Below are positions 55,215 through 63,950 of a stretch of DNA of 64,000 nt, piece after piece. Position 1 is the first letter of the stretch; the number at the start of each line of letters is the position of its first letter. The notes beneath the pieces are model-generated. The model had not been told where the DNA came from, ran no database searches, and saw nothing but the letters and a program-made list of their open reading frames with translations. Origin of the DNA: DASWOJ01 sp964242415. GTDB taxonomy: Bacteria > Pseudomonadota > Alphaproteobacteria > Acetobacterales > Acetobacteraceae. Location: assembly GCA_964242415.1 (NCBI GenBank), contig CAXTAT010000027.1, positions 18,289 through 82,288 of the forward strand, written 5' to 3'. The position numbers and the translations under genes were made by a program.

Positions 55215-55790
55215 ATGCAAGCAAAAACCCCCGACGCATTCGCCCTGAAAAATTTGGGTCTTGATGCGTTCCTGTATGCTGATGTCGGCACCGAGCTGAA
55301 CGGCTCGGCGCTGACGATCCTTTCGATGATCGCGCGGCTGGGCGGGAACCCCTGGGATCAGGCTGCGAGCTGGGCGAGGCTTCCGAAGGCCGCCGCGATC
55401 GACGGCCTGACCCGAAGCATCGCCCAGATGCCGCTCGCGCCGTCCGCTCTCGCCGAAACCCGTGCCAACGCGGCGCGGCTGGCCCTGCTCCTGCCCGCGC
55501 CGGCACAAGCCATGTGGCAGGATGGGGCCGAATCCACCGAACACTCGGCAGCGTCGAGGCGCATGGCCGTCACAATCATGTACTGCGTCCTGGTGACCGG
55601 AATGGCGCTGAGCGTGGTCTTCATGCCCAAGCCAGAGACCCCAACCACCACGCCGACCCGGCAGGCGGCTGTGGCGAAAGTGCCCGGCGCCAGCCCGCAA
55701 TCAGCCGGTGGTGGGGAGGCCGACGCCTCTCTCAATGCGGCGGAGCCTTCGGCCGAGCGGCAGGCCCAGCGAGTCCCGGGAAAAGGCTGA
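55215..55790 (+). CDS. Hypothetical protein with C-terminal membrane segment
   Basis: 191 residues. The N-terminal half is soluble and helical (LGLDAFLYADVGTELNGSAL, IARLGGNPWDQAASWARLP), followed by one membrane helix (MAVTIMYCVLVTGMALSVVF, about 120-140) and an Ala/Pro/Thr-rich tail. The start at 55215 has AGGAG eight bases upstream. It is 65 bp behind the PRC-barrel gene and likely co-transcribed. The family is not recognised. Confidence 0.75.
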   Translation: MQAKTPDAFALKNLGLDAFLYADVGTELNGSALTILSMIARLGGNPWDQAASWARLPKAAAIDGLTRSIAQMPLAPSALAETRANAARLALLLPAPAQAMWQDGAESTEHSAASRRMAVTIMYCVLVTGMALSVVFMPKPETPTTTPTRQAAVAKVPGASPQSAGGGEADASLNAAEPSAERQAQRVPGKG

Positions 55791-55893
55791 TGCCGCCTTT
55801 CCGAGTGTCGCCTTGGGCCTTCAATAGACCTCCTGGACGGCATGATCTCGATGTGCCGCTACCTCCACGTTTCCATACGATAGGACCAAACCG

Positions 55894-56751
55894 ATGTTCC
55901 ACGAATTTCTGAGCGCCATCCCAGGCGCGGCGTTTGTAATACCTGTAGTGCTGGTCTTCGCCTTCATCCTGATCAGCGCCAGCGTCAAGATACTCCGGGA
56001 ATACGAGCGTGCCGTCGTATTCAAGCTCGGACGCTTTCAAAGGGTCAAAGGCCCCGGGCTGGTGCTGATGATACCCTTCATCCAGGAAATGGTCCGGGTG
56101 GACCTGCGGATAAAGGTGATCGAAATCCCAACCCAGGACGTCATCTCGCGCGACAACGTGTCCATGAAGGTCGATGCCGTCCTCTACTTTAACGTCATCA
56201 ACCCCGAGCGGGCCATCATCCAGGTGCAGGACTACCTGCCCGCCACGAACATGCTGGCCCAAACGACCCTGCGGGCCGTGCTGGGCCAGCACGAACTGGA
56301 TGAGATGCTCTCGGAACGCAAGAAGCTCAGCGCGGACGTGCAGGCGATCCTGGACACCCAGACGGAGACCTGGGGCATCAAGGTCAGCAACGTCGAGATC
56401 AGGACCGTCGAGCTGACCGACAACATGGTGCGCGCCATCGCCAAGCAGGCCGAGGCGGAACGCGACAGGCGGGCCAAGATCATCCATGCCGAAGCCGAGT
56501 TCCAGGCCTCGCAGACGCTCGTCAACGCCGCCAAAATCCTTGGCAGCGTCCCGGCTGCCATGCAGTTGAGGTACTTGCAGACCCTGACCGAGATCGGCGC
56601 GGAACAGAACTCCACCGTCGTCTTCCCGATGCCGATCGACATCATCAAGCCCTTCCTTGAGATCATCGACAAGGCCGGCAAGGCTCCAGCGACAAACGGG
56701 GTTATCCATGCCGATGGCATGGCAGGGTTGTCCTTGAGCAAGGCGCAATGA
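55894..56751 (+). CDS. Slipin family protein (SPFH/band 7)
   Basis: 285 residues. One N-terminal membrane helix (about 13-35) is followed by an SPFH domain: LREYERAVVFKLGRFQRVKG, VDLRIKVIEIPTQDVISRDN, VSMKVDAVLYFNVINPERAI and a helical C-terminal oligomerisation region (EAERDRRAKIIHAEAEFQAS). Slipins form membrane-associated scaffolds and often accompany NfeD proteases; none is seen here. The ribosome site is AGGA. It probably belongs to the same transcription unit as its + strand neighbours. Confidence 0.95.
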   Translation: MFHEFLSAIPGAAFVIPVVLVFAFILISASVKILREYERAVVFKLGRFQRVKGPGLVLMIPFIQEMVRVDLRIKVIEIPTQDVISRDNVSMKVDAVLYFNVINPERAIIQVQDYLPATNMLAQTTLRAVLGQHELDEMLSERKKLSADVQAILDTQTETWGIKVSNVEIRTVELTDNMVRAIAKQAEAERDRRAKIIHAEAEFQASQTLVNAAKILGSVPAAMQLRYLQTLTEIGAEQNSTVVFPMPIDIIKPFLEIIDKAGKAPATNGVIHADGMAGLSLSKAQ

Positions 56752-56881
56752 GGACGGCGGCAGCGAGCCGTCCGGCCATTCCGCCCGATGCCCGGGCGGC
56801 ATGGGAACGGGGCGGCCATGCGACGCCCGGCTGCCGCAATGCCGTGCGTCAACCCGATGGTCCCAGGAAAGGTCTCCACTG

Positions 56882-57526
56882 ATGAGCGACGTCAAAGCTG
56901 AAAGCGGCACGATGCAGTATCTGGCGCGCGAGGTGGTGGGGGTGTTCTCCACACCGGACGAACTCGACCGTGCCGTGGAGCAACTCGGACTGGCGGGCGT
57001 GAATCGTGCGGCGATCTCCGTTCTCGGAATAGACGTTGAACGGTCAAGCCGGATGGACGCACTCTACAGCTCCGCCCATGGGATTGGGGATGATCCCGCG
57101 CTATGGCGGGCGAACTTCGTCTCCCACGCCGCGCGAACCGAGGGTGAGGTCGTGGCCATCGCCGTGCCGTTGCAGGTCGGGAGCTTCGCCGGGGCGTGGG
57201 CGATTGCGGCGACGGGTGGCGCCCTTCTCACAGCGGTCGGAGCGACGATCCTGGGCGGCGCCGTTGGGGCAGGCATGGGCCTGCTGCTATTCCGTGCCGT
57301 TGCCCGCCGCCATGCCGCCAGCGTTCAATCGCAGCTCGCCGGCGGTGGCCTGGTCCTTTGGGTCAGCACCCCGGATGGGCCGGCCGAAGAACGCGCCGGG
57401 GAGGTGTTGCGGCGCTGCGGAGGCCGGTCGGTGCACACGCATGTCGTGGAGCGCGAGTGGGGTGTGGCCGACACGCCGTTGCACGACGCCCAACCCGATC
57501 CGTTCTTGCAGCATGAAAGCCGATGA
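56882..57526 (+). CDS. Stress-type membrane protein with glycine-zipper helix
   Basis: 214 residues. The N-terminal domain (EVVGVFSTPDELDRAVEQLG, LAGVNRAAISVLG) resembles the general-stress 17M/YflT fold. Two closely spaced Gly/Ala-rich membrane helices follow (about 100-140: GSFAGAWAIAATGGALL, GATILGGAVGAGMGLLLF), then a second alpha/beta segment (SVQSQLAGGGLVLWVSTPDG, RCGGRSVHTHVVE). This layout is common in acid or osmotic stress gene clusters; the function is unknown. The start has AGGAAAGG upstream. Confidence 0.8.
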   Translation: MSDVKAESGTMQYLAREVVGVFSTPDELDRAVEQLGLAGVNRAAISVLGIDVERSSRMDALYSSAHGIGDDPALWRANFVSHAARTEGEVVAIAVPLQVGSFAGAWAIAATGGALLTAVGATILGGAVGAGMGLLLFRAVARRHAASVQSQLAGGGLVLWVSTPDGPAEERAGEVLRRCGGRSVHTHVVEREWGVADTPLHDAQPDPFLQHESR

Positions 57527-57650
57527 CCCGCGCTTGCCAGCCTTCATGACGTTGAACCCGTGCCGGCACTGCTGCGGAGATACGGCACCTGATTTCAATG
57601 GAAGCAGAGACATGCGGGCCGCCCAGTGCCGCCGTGCAGGCGCGGCGGGA

Positions 57651-57914
57651 CGGCTTCGCCTGCAGCGGCCGCCGGTCCAGCCCTGCCCGCCAGCGGAACG
57701 CCTCGGACACGGCATAGGCGCCCGACCCGGCCAGCACCGGCAGCAGTCCGGTGCCGATGATCCCCGCCGCGAACACCGCGAACGTCAGTTCGCCGGCCAC
57801 GGGGCGCAGCGCCTCCGCCGGCTGGGATGATATCCGGATGTCCACGACCCCTGCCACGTTCAGCGTGGCCGCTGTGGCATAGACATGCAGCGCACCGGCA
57901 GGCGGTCTGGTCAT
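57651..57914 (-). pseudogene. Internal fragment of an Nramp-family Mn2+/divalent metal transporter
   Basis: About 88 codons: TAATLNVAGVVDIRISSQPA, EALRPVAGELTFAVFAAGII, GTGLLPVLAGSGAYAVSEAF, RWRAGLDRRPLQAKPSR. This is the conserved TM7-8 region of Nramp transporters (AA-AL-P-AG, GIIGTG, VLAGS-AYA). Neither the beginning nor the end of the gene is present. It lies antisense between two small stress genes. Confidence 0.75.
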
Positions 57915-58075
57915 GCCACGGCGGCATGGTCCATCGCCGGCCTGCAGGGCTGCTGCGTCCAGGATAAGGTCCCGATGAGTGATGCGACGGGTTTTGCGAC
58001 ATGCACGTCAACACAATGGAGGGTTGCTGGTCGTTGCTGCCCTCCCGACTGCGTGGCAACAGGACGTTTCGCACC

Positions 58076-58240
58076 ATGCTGATCGAAAACAAGTACGCCA
58101 TCATCGCTGCCGTCGTGGCGTTCCTGCTTGTGTTGCGGCTGACTGGCGGGAGCATGTTCGCAGCCCTTGGCGCACTCGGCCTCATCGCCGGGGTGGGATG
58201 GGCGGCGAGGCGGCTCCTACGGCACCGGCAACATCCCTGA
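58076..58240 (+). CDS. Small double-helix membrane protein
   Basis: 54 residues: MLIENKYAIIAAVVAFLLVL, then a loop (RLTGGS) and MFAALGALGLIAGVGWAARR. Two short membrane helices and a basic end. The ATG at 58076 has AGGA about eleven bases upstream; an upstream in-frame ATG at 58001 gives a poorer, longer N-terminus. No family recognised. Confidence 0.6.
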   Translation: MLIENKYAIIAAVVAFLLVLRLTGGSMFAALGALGLIAGVGWAARRLLRHRQHP

Positions 58241-58482
58241 TAGGCTGGAATAGGCCTCTGCCGGCTGCTTGATGCGCCTGTCGAGAGGCCGCCAGTGCGT
58301 CCGGCAGCCCCATGGCAGATGAAGCTCAGGTTTCAGGCAACTGTCCCGTGCATCACGCCCACCGCCTTCACCGTATGCAGCAACGTGCGCAGGTTATCTC
58401 CGTCACGGCCACGCGGCGGCTGGTTCTGACCGGGAACACCGGCTGGTTTCGTCGGAATACGGAGGCCGGGGCTGCCAGCGCG

Positions 58483-59370
58483 TCAGTTCGCCGCCGAGGC
58501 GGCCTTGACCCGGGGCGCCCAGTAGGCGTCCACCTTCTTGCTCTCCGGATCGAATTGCCCGGCCTTGTTGAACTGCTCGTCGCTGACCTGGGGCGCCGCG
58601 GTCATGAGGGCCTTCGTGCTGTCGAGCACGAGCAGGCTTGAGTCCGGCGTCATCCGGAAGTCGGCCCAGGGCACCGGGACGTAGGACGCGTCGATCCCGA
58701 ACAGCCCGCCGCGGGCGATGATCACGTAGGCGACCTTCCCCGTCTGCGGGTCCGTCACCAGGTCATGCACGCTGCCGAGCGTCTCGTTGGCCAGGCTGAC
58801 CACGTCGTTGTCGATCAACTGGTCCGACCGGAATGAGTTGTCCTTGCCCGTAACGGGCAGGGCTGCGGCGATCTGCCGCCGCTGCCAGCCGGGCTGGTCG
58901 TAGCCTGAGGCGCCCCGGCTGCGCAGGTCGGCCGCGCTGTGCTTATAAACGGTGCCCGCCGTGGCGAGCACGGCCTGGCATGCCTGCTCCTGGCCCATTT
59001 GGCCGAGGATGGTGGCGGACGCGGCCAGGGTGCGCAGCTCGTAGCCCGGCCGGGCCGAGCCGTAGCCGGCGGAGGCCCCCATCGGCGCGGCGCCCAACAT
59101 TCCATACCCGTAGCCACCGACTGGGTAGCCGTAGCCGTAGCCATAGCCGTAGTTGGACATGCCAAACCAGTAGCCGTCCTTCGCCATCTGCTTGCTGAAG
59201 GCGCGCACGTCGCCCAGGCATTTCTCCGCCGGTCCGGAGGATGCGGCCTGCGTGTCGGCAGCCGGAGTGCTGCCCGGCGACGGCGTTGCCGATGGCTGAG
59301 CCGCAAGCAGCGGCGCTGATGCGAGAAGGGAACAAACTGCCAAGCTGGCCGTCGATGCCGCACGAATCAT
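58483..59370 (-). CDS. Exported PRC-barrel domain protein
   Basis: 295 residues. Signal peptide (MIRAASTASLAVCSLLASAP, cleavage after LAA). A low-complexity Tyr/Gly tract (NYGYGYGYGYP, GGYGYGML) is followed by a helical region and a PRC barrel (about 210-285: DNDVVSLANETLGSVHDLVT, KVAYVIIARGGLFGIDASYV). Unlike the PRC protein at 54346 this one acts outside the cytosol. The start at 59370 follows AGGAG. The 13-bp element lies 100 bp upstream on the same strand. Confidence 0.88.
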   Translation of the reverse strand: MIRAASTASLAVCSLLASAPLLAAQPSATPSPGSTPAADTQAASSGPAEKCLGDVRAFSKQMAKDGYWFGMSNYGYGYGYGYPVGGYGYGMLGAAPMGASAGYGSARPGYELRTLAASATILGQMGQEQACQAVLATAGTVYKHSAADLRSRGASGYDQPGWQRRQIAAALPVTGKDNSFRSDQLIDNDVVSLANETLGSVHDLVTDPQTGKVAYVIIARGGLFGIDASYVPVPWADFRMTPDSSLLVLDSTKALMTAAPQVSDEQFNKAGQFDPESKKVDAYWAPRVKAASAAN

Positions 59371-59470
59371 GCTTCTGACTCCTATTTGGCTGCGTGAGCC
59401 ATTGCGAACGGCTTTCAGCCAGTTGGTTGATGAGAAGCAAGGTAGCCTCAAGCGGAGGGGCGCGAGAGGA

Positions 59471-59483
59471 TCGGAAACTACTC
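59471..59483 (-). promoter_or_regulatory. GAGTAGTTTCCGA element, minus-strand copy
   Basis: Exact on the minus strand, followed by TCCTC, 100 bp upstream of the exported PRC-barrel gene. Its orientation toward that gene matches the orientation of the other copies toward theirs. Confidence 0.55.
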
Positions 59484-59619
59484 AAAATGCTGCAGGGGTG
59501 GCGCGGACGGGCACCGTCCTTGCAGGCCCGAGGCGCGGGGACATGAACGGGATTGTTCTGGACGCGCCCAATCCAAGTGCTGCGCCGCATCAGCTTGGTC
59601 CCATTATGCAGCCCCCGCT

Positions 59620-59632
59620 AAGTAGTTTCCGA
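59620..59632 (+). promoter_or_regulatory. GAGTAGTTTCCGA element, copy 2
   Basis: AAGTAGTTTCCGA (12 of 13), followed by AGCTG as copy 1 is by GGCTG. It is 160 bp upstream of the secreted protein gene at 59793. Confidence 0.55.
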
Positions 59633-59792
59633 AGCTGCGCGGGTCGGTGGCAAACGCGCTATGCGTCAACATCCAGACGGACCGCCGATGCCGACAACAC
59701 GTGAACCCGTCGCGTCTGGCACCAACGGGACCACTCCTTTCCAGCTTTGCCCAACAATCCAGTCGTCAACAGCCTGCAAGGGAAATACTGCC

Positions 59793-60158
59793 ATGTCGCA
59801 CAAGGCATTGCTGGCACTCAGCCTGAGTGCTGCATTCGCGCTCCCGGCTGCAGCCCAATCGTGGCAGTGTCCGATGCCTCAGGATGTGCACGGCCCAGGC
59901 GTGCTGATGGAGACGTCGGCCCAAATCCAGAGGACGGCAGACCTCCTAGCCAGCGGCGACGCAGGCAACCGCGTGCCGGGGATCGTCGCCGACCTGCGGG
60001 AGCGTCACCCTGGCGTGCGGAACGCCGAGCTCATGAACTACCTCGTGACGGCTTACTGTCCTGTGGTGGCCCGGCTGTCCGGGCTGAGCGACGCGGAGAA
60101 GCGGTCACGGGTGGACCGGTTCGCCACCCAGGTCAGCCATGTGATCGACCAGGGCTAA
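59793..60158 (+). CDS. Small secreted protein, unknown function
   Basis: 121 residues: signal peptide (ALLALSLSAAFALPAAA), then WQCPMPQDVHGPGVLMETSA, QIQRTADLLASGDAGNRV, GIVADLRERHPGVRNAELMN, YLVTAYCPVVARLSGLSDAE. Two cysteines are placed to form a disulfide. The body is helical with no recognised domain. The start follows AAGGGA. The 13-bp element lies upstream. Confidence 0.8.
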   Translation: MSHKALLALSLSAAFALPAAAQSWQCPMPQDVHGPGVLMETSAQIQRTADLLASGDAGNRVPGIVADLRERHPGVRNAELMNYLVTAYCPVVARLSGLSDAEKRSRVDRFATQVSHVIDQG

Positions 60159-60476
60159 GGGCAGGTCTGGCCGACGCCTGCCTGCGCGAGGCGACCAGCG
60201 CGCCGGTCATCCAGCGCCAGTGCCGCCGGGCCGCAGTCCAGCGGAGCGCGATGCCGTGTTCACGGGGATGCAAGGGCAGCAAGGTGCCGGCATGGCTTCG
60301 CGCCGCAGCCGTTCCGGCGTCAGCTTGCCGGCCGCGCTGGCAACCAAGGCCGGCCGCCGCGCGCAGCCCGGCCCGCATCGTCGGCCAGATGCGTTCGCAG
60401 ATGGGTAGTTCCCGATCCTGCCGCCGCGACCGGCAGAGCCAGGCCTTGAGCGGTGTTGGTGGAGGATGAGCATACC
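60159..60476. other. Intergenic region with weak 13-bp element
   Basis: High-GC sequence with frames open on both strands but no recognisable protein. It may be remnant coding sequence. A weak copy of the 13-bp element lies at 60403. Confidence 0.35.
60403..60415 (+). promoter_or_regulatory. GAGTAGTTTCCGA element, weak copy
   Basis: GGGTAGTTCCCGA (11 of 13), followed by TCCTG; the minus-strand copy at 59471 is followed by TCCTC. It is 61 bp upstream of the tpiA stub. Confidence 0.35.
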
Positions 60477-60668
60477 ATGCGTTCTCTGATCGCCAGAAAC
60501 TGGAAGATGCACGGCATGGGACCGCAGCTCGGCGAGATCGACGCCATCGCAGCCGCCGTGCATGCCATGCCGCCCCCAGCCGATGTGCTCATCTGCGTTC
60601 CCGCCAGGCTGCTCGCGCGGCATCCGGTTCTTGATTGGCCGTGGGCCTGCCCGTCAGCCGGAGGATGA
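60477..60668 (+). pseudogene. tpiA: N-terminal stub of triose-phosphate isomerase
   Basis: It opens MRSLIARNWKMHG, the conserved TPI start (normally GNWKM with the catalytic Lys), then LGEIDAIAAAVHAMPPPADV, LICVPARLLAR. After about 48 codons homology stops and the frame ends in unrelated sequence. An intact enzyme has about 250 residues including catalytic His and Glu, which are absent. The first residues differ from consensus (ARNWKM for AGNWKM). Confidence 0.75.
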
Positions 60669-60677
60669 GTAGATTCC
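60665..60677 (+). promoter_or_regulatory. GAGTAGTTTCCGA element, copy 3
   Basis: GAGTAGATTCCGA (12 of 13), at the point where the tpiA stub frame ends and 189 bp upstream of the P-type ATPase gene. Confidence 0.5.
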
Positions 60678-60866
60678 GACCCTCCTTCCAGGGACGCCAT
60701 CCCGGATAGCGTCGCCCCTGTCAAAGTTTAGCGGGCGGGTGGCGTCGATGGCTCGGCGGGCAAAGGCTGCGTAACGCACCGGTGTTCTCGGGGATGTTTT
60801 CGTGCAGCACGGCTGGATCAGCGCACCCCGAAACGCTTGCGTGACAGAACTGTTGAAAGGCCGTCC

Positions 60867-63689
60867 ATGACAATCACCGCGGCAAAGGCCAAAGCCGGGC
60901 CATCCAAGCCTTCGGACGCGAAGCACGGCCCGCAGCCTGACCCGAGGAACGACCTGAAATTCCTGCCGCTCCCGGAAGTGGAAAAGCAGCTAGGCTCCTC
61001 CCCGGACGGCCTCAGCCAGGCCGAAGCCACGAAGCGTCTGGCGCAGTACGGGCCGAACGAACTCAAGGAGAAAAAAACCAATTCGCTCCTGAAGTTCCTC
61101 TCCTACTTCTGGGGTCCGATCCCCTGGATGATCGAGGTCGCCGTCGTCCTGTCGGGCGTCGTGCGGCACTGGCCGGACTTTTTCATCATCCTCGTGCTGC
61201 TGGTCGCCAACGCGGTGATCGGCTTCTGGGAGGAACGCCAGGCCGGCAACGCCATCGAGGCGCTCAAGGCCAAGCTGGCGATCAAGGCCCGGGTGAAGCG
61301 CGACGGCAAATGGGTCACCCCGCCCGCCAAGGACCTGGTGCCCGGCGATATCGTCCATCTGCGCCTGGGCGGCATCGTGCCGGCGGACGCGCGCTTGCTG
61401 GACGGCGACGAGATCACCGTCGATCAGTCCGCGCTGACCGGCGAGTCGCTGCCCGCCGCAAAGCGGTCCGGCGATGCCGTGTTCTCCGGCTCCATCATCC
61501 GGCGCGGCGAGATCGACGCGCTGGTGTATGCCACAGGAGGGGACACCTACTTCGGCAAGACGGCCGAACTCGTCGAAACCGCGCATACCACCAGCCATTT
61601 CCAGAAGGCCGTGCTCCGGATCGGCAACTACCTGATCGTGCTCGCGGTGGCGTTGGTGGCCGTCATTATCGGCGTCGGCCTGTATCGCGGCGACCCGATC
61701 CTGACCACGCTGCAGTTCGCCCTGGTGCTGATGGTGGCCGCCATCCCCGTGGCGATGCCCACGGTGCTGTCCGTCACCATGGCGGTGGGCGCACGCCTGC
61801 TCGCCAAGAAGCAGGCGATCGTCAGCAAGCTCGTCGCCATCGAGGAGCTGGCGGGCGTGGACATCCTGTGCGCCGACAAGACCGGCACCCTGACCCAGAA
61901 CAAGCTGACGCTCGGCACGCCGTTCACCGTGGGCGACGTGTCCGCCGCCCAGGTGATCCTCGCCGGCGCCCTGGCCTCGCGCGCGGACAACGACGACACG
62001 ATCGATCTCGCCGTGCTGGCGGGATTGAAGGACGACAGGGCGTTGCAGGGCTACGCCGTGCAGCATTTCCAGCCGTTCGACCCCGTCCACAAGCGCACCG
62101 AGGCGACGGTGAAGGCCGGGGATGGCTCCGTTTTCAAGGTCACCAAGGGAGCGCCGCAGGTGATCCTGGCGCTGGTGGCCGACCCCGGCGCCGTGCAGGC
62201 TGCCATGACAAAGGCCGTCAATGACTTCGCCGCCCGCGGCTTCCGGGCGCTGGGCGTGGCCCGGGCCGATGGCGGCGGCGGGTGGCAGTTGCTCGGCGTG
62301 CTGCCGCTGTTCGATCCGCCGCGCGAGGATGCGAAAGCCACCGTCGCCACCGCGCGCAGGATGGGCATCAGGATCAAGATGGTCACCGGCGACGCGCTGG
62401 CCATCGCCCAGGAGACCGCCAAGACGTTGGACATGGGGTCCAACATCCTCGACGGCGCCAGCCTCGGCGACGCCAAGAAGAACGAGGCGCCGGAGGTGGC
62501 GGCATCCATCGAGCGGGCCGACGGGTTCGCCCAGGTGTTCCCGGAGCACAAGTTCCACATCGTCGATGTCCTGCAGACGCACGGCCACATCGTCGGCATG
62601 ACCGGCGATGGGGTGAACGACGCCCCGGCGCTGAAGAAGGCCGATTGCGGCATCGCCGTCTCGGGCGCCACGGATGCCGCGAGGGCCGCGGCGTCGATCG
62701 TGCTGATGACGGCCGGGTTGTCGGTGATCATCGATGCGGTCAAGGAGAGCCGCCGCATCTTCCAGCGGATGAACAGCTACGCGATCTACCGCATCGCCGA
62801 GACGCTGCGCGTGCTGTTCTTCATGACGCTGGCCATCCTCGTGTTCAACTTCTACCCGCTCACCGCGGTGATGATCGTCATGCTGGCGCTGCTCAACGAC
62901 GGCGCCATCCTGTCGATCGCCTACGACAACGTCCACTACAGGGATGCTCCGGAAGCCTGGAACATGCGCCTGGTCCTCGGCATCTCGACGGTGCTGGGCG
63001 TGCTGGGCGTGATCGCCGCCTTCGGGCTGTTCTACCTCGGCGAGCGCGTGTTCCACCTCGACCGTCCGCACATCCAGACCTTGATGTACCTGAAGCTGTC
63101 GGTGGCCGGGCACCTGACGATCTTCCTGACGCGCACCCGTGGGCCGTTCTGGTCCATCCGCCCGGCGACGATCTTGTGGGCGGCGGTGCTGGGCACGCAG
63201 GCGGTTGCGACGTGCGTTGCCATCTTCGGCTTCGGGCTGGTGACCCCGCTCGCTTGGTACTGGGCGCTGCTCGTGTGGGGCTACGCGCTCGCCTGGTTCC
63301 TGGTGAATGATCGCGTGAAGCTGCTCGCCTACCGGCTTCTCGATCATGCCAAGGCTGAGGCCGAGCCGGCCGTCGCGGTCGAGCCGAGGCACGAGGTTGG
63401 GGCAGTGCCAAAGGCCATCGAGGCTGCTCCTGTCCCTCCACAATCCGAAGGAGAGGCCCGGCCAGAGCCAGCTCAGCCTGCTGCGGCCAACGCCAACGTC
63501 ACGGCGCTGGTTGACACGAAGCTGGGCGATGTCCTCCTGGCTGCCGTCCTCAAGGACCCGGCCAGCGCCGGGCGTTTCGTAGCGCAGGCCATCGCCGAGG
63601 CAGAAGCGCCGGCTCCTGTCGGGGAGCCTCCAGACGCCAAGGCCGTGGCAGCAACGGCGCCGGTGTCAGCCCCGAAGGCCGCCGAGTGA
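60867..63689 (+). CDS. Plasma-membrane-type H+-transporting P-type ATPase (type IIIA)
   Basis: 940 residues. An N-terminal cation-ATPase domain (LSQAEATKRLAQYGPNELKEK) and TM1-2 are followed by the actuator TGES (DQSALTGESLPA). TM4 has AAIPVAMPTVLSVTMAVGA, the phosphorylation site is Asp337 in DKTGTLT, the nucleotide site KGAPQ, and the hinge TGDGVNDAPALKKAD. C-terminal helices run to about residue 840. The absence of a metal-binding CPx and the PVAMPTVL motif fit proton pumps of the fungal/plant/archaeal class found in acid-tolerant bacteria. A C-terminal extension of about 100 Ala/Pro/Glu-rich residues is unusual. The start has AAAGG upstream. Confidence 0.93.
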   Translation: MTITAAKAKAGPSKPSDAKHGPQPDPRNDLKFLPLPEVEKQLGSSPDGLSQAEATKRLAQYGPNELKEKKTNSLLKFLSYFWGPIPWMIEVAVVLSGVVRHWPDFFIILVLLVANAVIGFWEERQAGNAIEALKAKLAIKARVKRDGKWVTPPAKDLVPGDIVHLRLGGIVPADARLLDGDEITVDQSALTGESLPAAKRSGDAVFSGSIIRRGEIDALVYATGGDTYFGKTAELVETAHTTSHFQKAVLRIGNYLIVLAVALVAVIIGVGLYRGDPILTTLQFALVLMVAAIPVAMPTVLSVTMAVGARLLAKKQAIVSKLVAIEELAGVDILCADKTGTLTQNKLTLGTPFTVGDVSAAQVILAGALASRADNDDTIDLAVLAGLKDDRALQGYAVQHFQPFDPVHKRTEATVKAGDGSVFKVTKGAPQVILALVADPGAVQAAMTKAVNDFAARGFRALGVARADGGGGWQLLGVLPLFDPPREDAKATVATARRMGIRIKMVTGDALAIAQETAKTLDMGSNILDGASLGDAKKNEAPEVAASIERADGFAQVFPEHKFHIVDVLQTHGHIVGMTGDGVNDAPALKKADCGIAVSGATDAARAAASIVLMTAGLSVIIDAVKESRRIFQRMNSYAIYRIAETLRVLFFMTLAILVFNFYPLTAVMIVMLALLNDGAILSIAYDNVHYRDAPEAWNMRLVLGISTVLGVLGVIAAFGLFYLGERVFHLDRPHIQTLMYLKLSVAGHLTIFLTRTRGPFWSIRPATILWAAVLGTQAVATCVAIFGFGLVTPLAWYWALLVWGYALAWFLVNDRVKLLAYRLLDHAKAEAEPAVAVEPRHEVGAVPKAIEAAPVPPQSEGEARPEPAQPAAANANVTALVDTKLGDVLLAAVLKDPASAGRFVAQAIAEAEAPAPVGEPPDAKAVAATAPVSAPKAAE

Positions 63690-63843
63690 CCCATTGCCAC
63701 GGAGCGAGCCGGTAAAACTGCACCCTGGGGGCTTGCAGCCTGAGAGTCCCGGAGTGGGACGCTTCCCAAGCAGGTCCGCGGACCACCAACTTAAACTCAT
63801 TATGCCGTTGGTTTCGCTGTGCAGATTCAAAAGGAGCCAAGAC

Positions 63844-63930
63844 ATGCCCTCGAACGCGCCTGAAGCGCTCAAGTGCCGGGGTCAAAGCCTTTGGCTGGAC
63901 AACATAACCCGCGACTTGATCGACAGCGGG
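63844..63930 (+). pseudogene. tal: N-terminal stub of transaldolase
   Basis: ATG behind AAAAGGAG opens MPSNAPEALKCRGQSLWLDN, then ITRDLIDSG, the conserved start of transaldolases (GQS-WLDNI-R-L--SG). Homology stops at Gly29, where TLxxYI-E---TG-TSNP should follow. The frame continues without homology to the window edge, passing through the 13-bp element at 63951. A relic, or an unusual fusion whose end lies outside the window. Confidence 0.7.
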
Positions 63931-63950
63931 CGGCATGCCCTGGGGTGCAT

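Noticed and set aside
58312..58480. A possible catalase-peroxidase N-terminus (MADEAQVSGNCPVHH)
   Set aside because: Only the GNCPVHH segment is suggestive; the diagnostic NRDWWP does not follow, so it is too weak to call.
24353..63689. Reassignment of TAG to an amino acid
   Set aside because: TAG is the terminator of several intact genes in the window, and frameshifts accompany the in-frame stops, so pseudogenes explain the data better.
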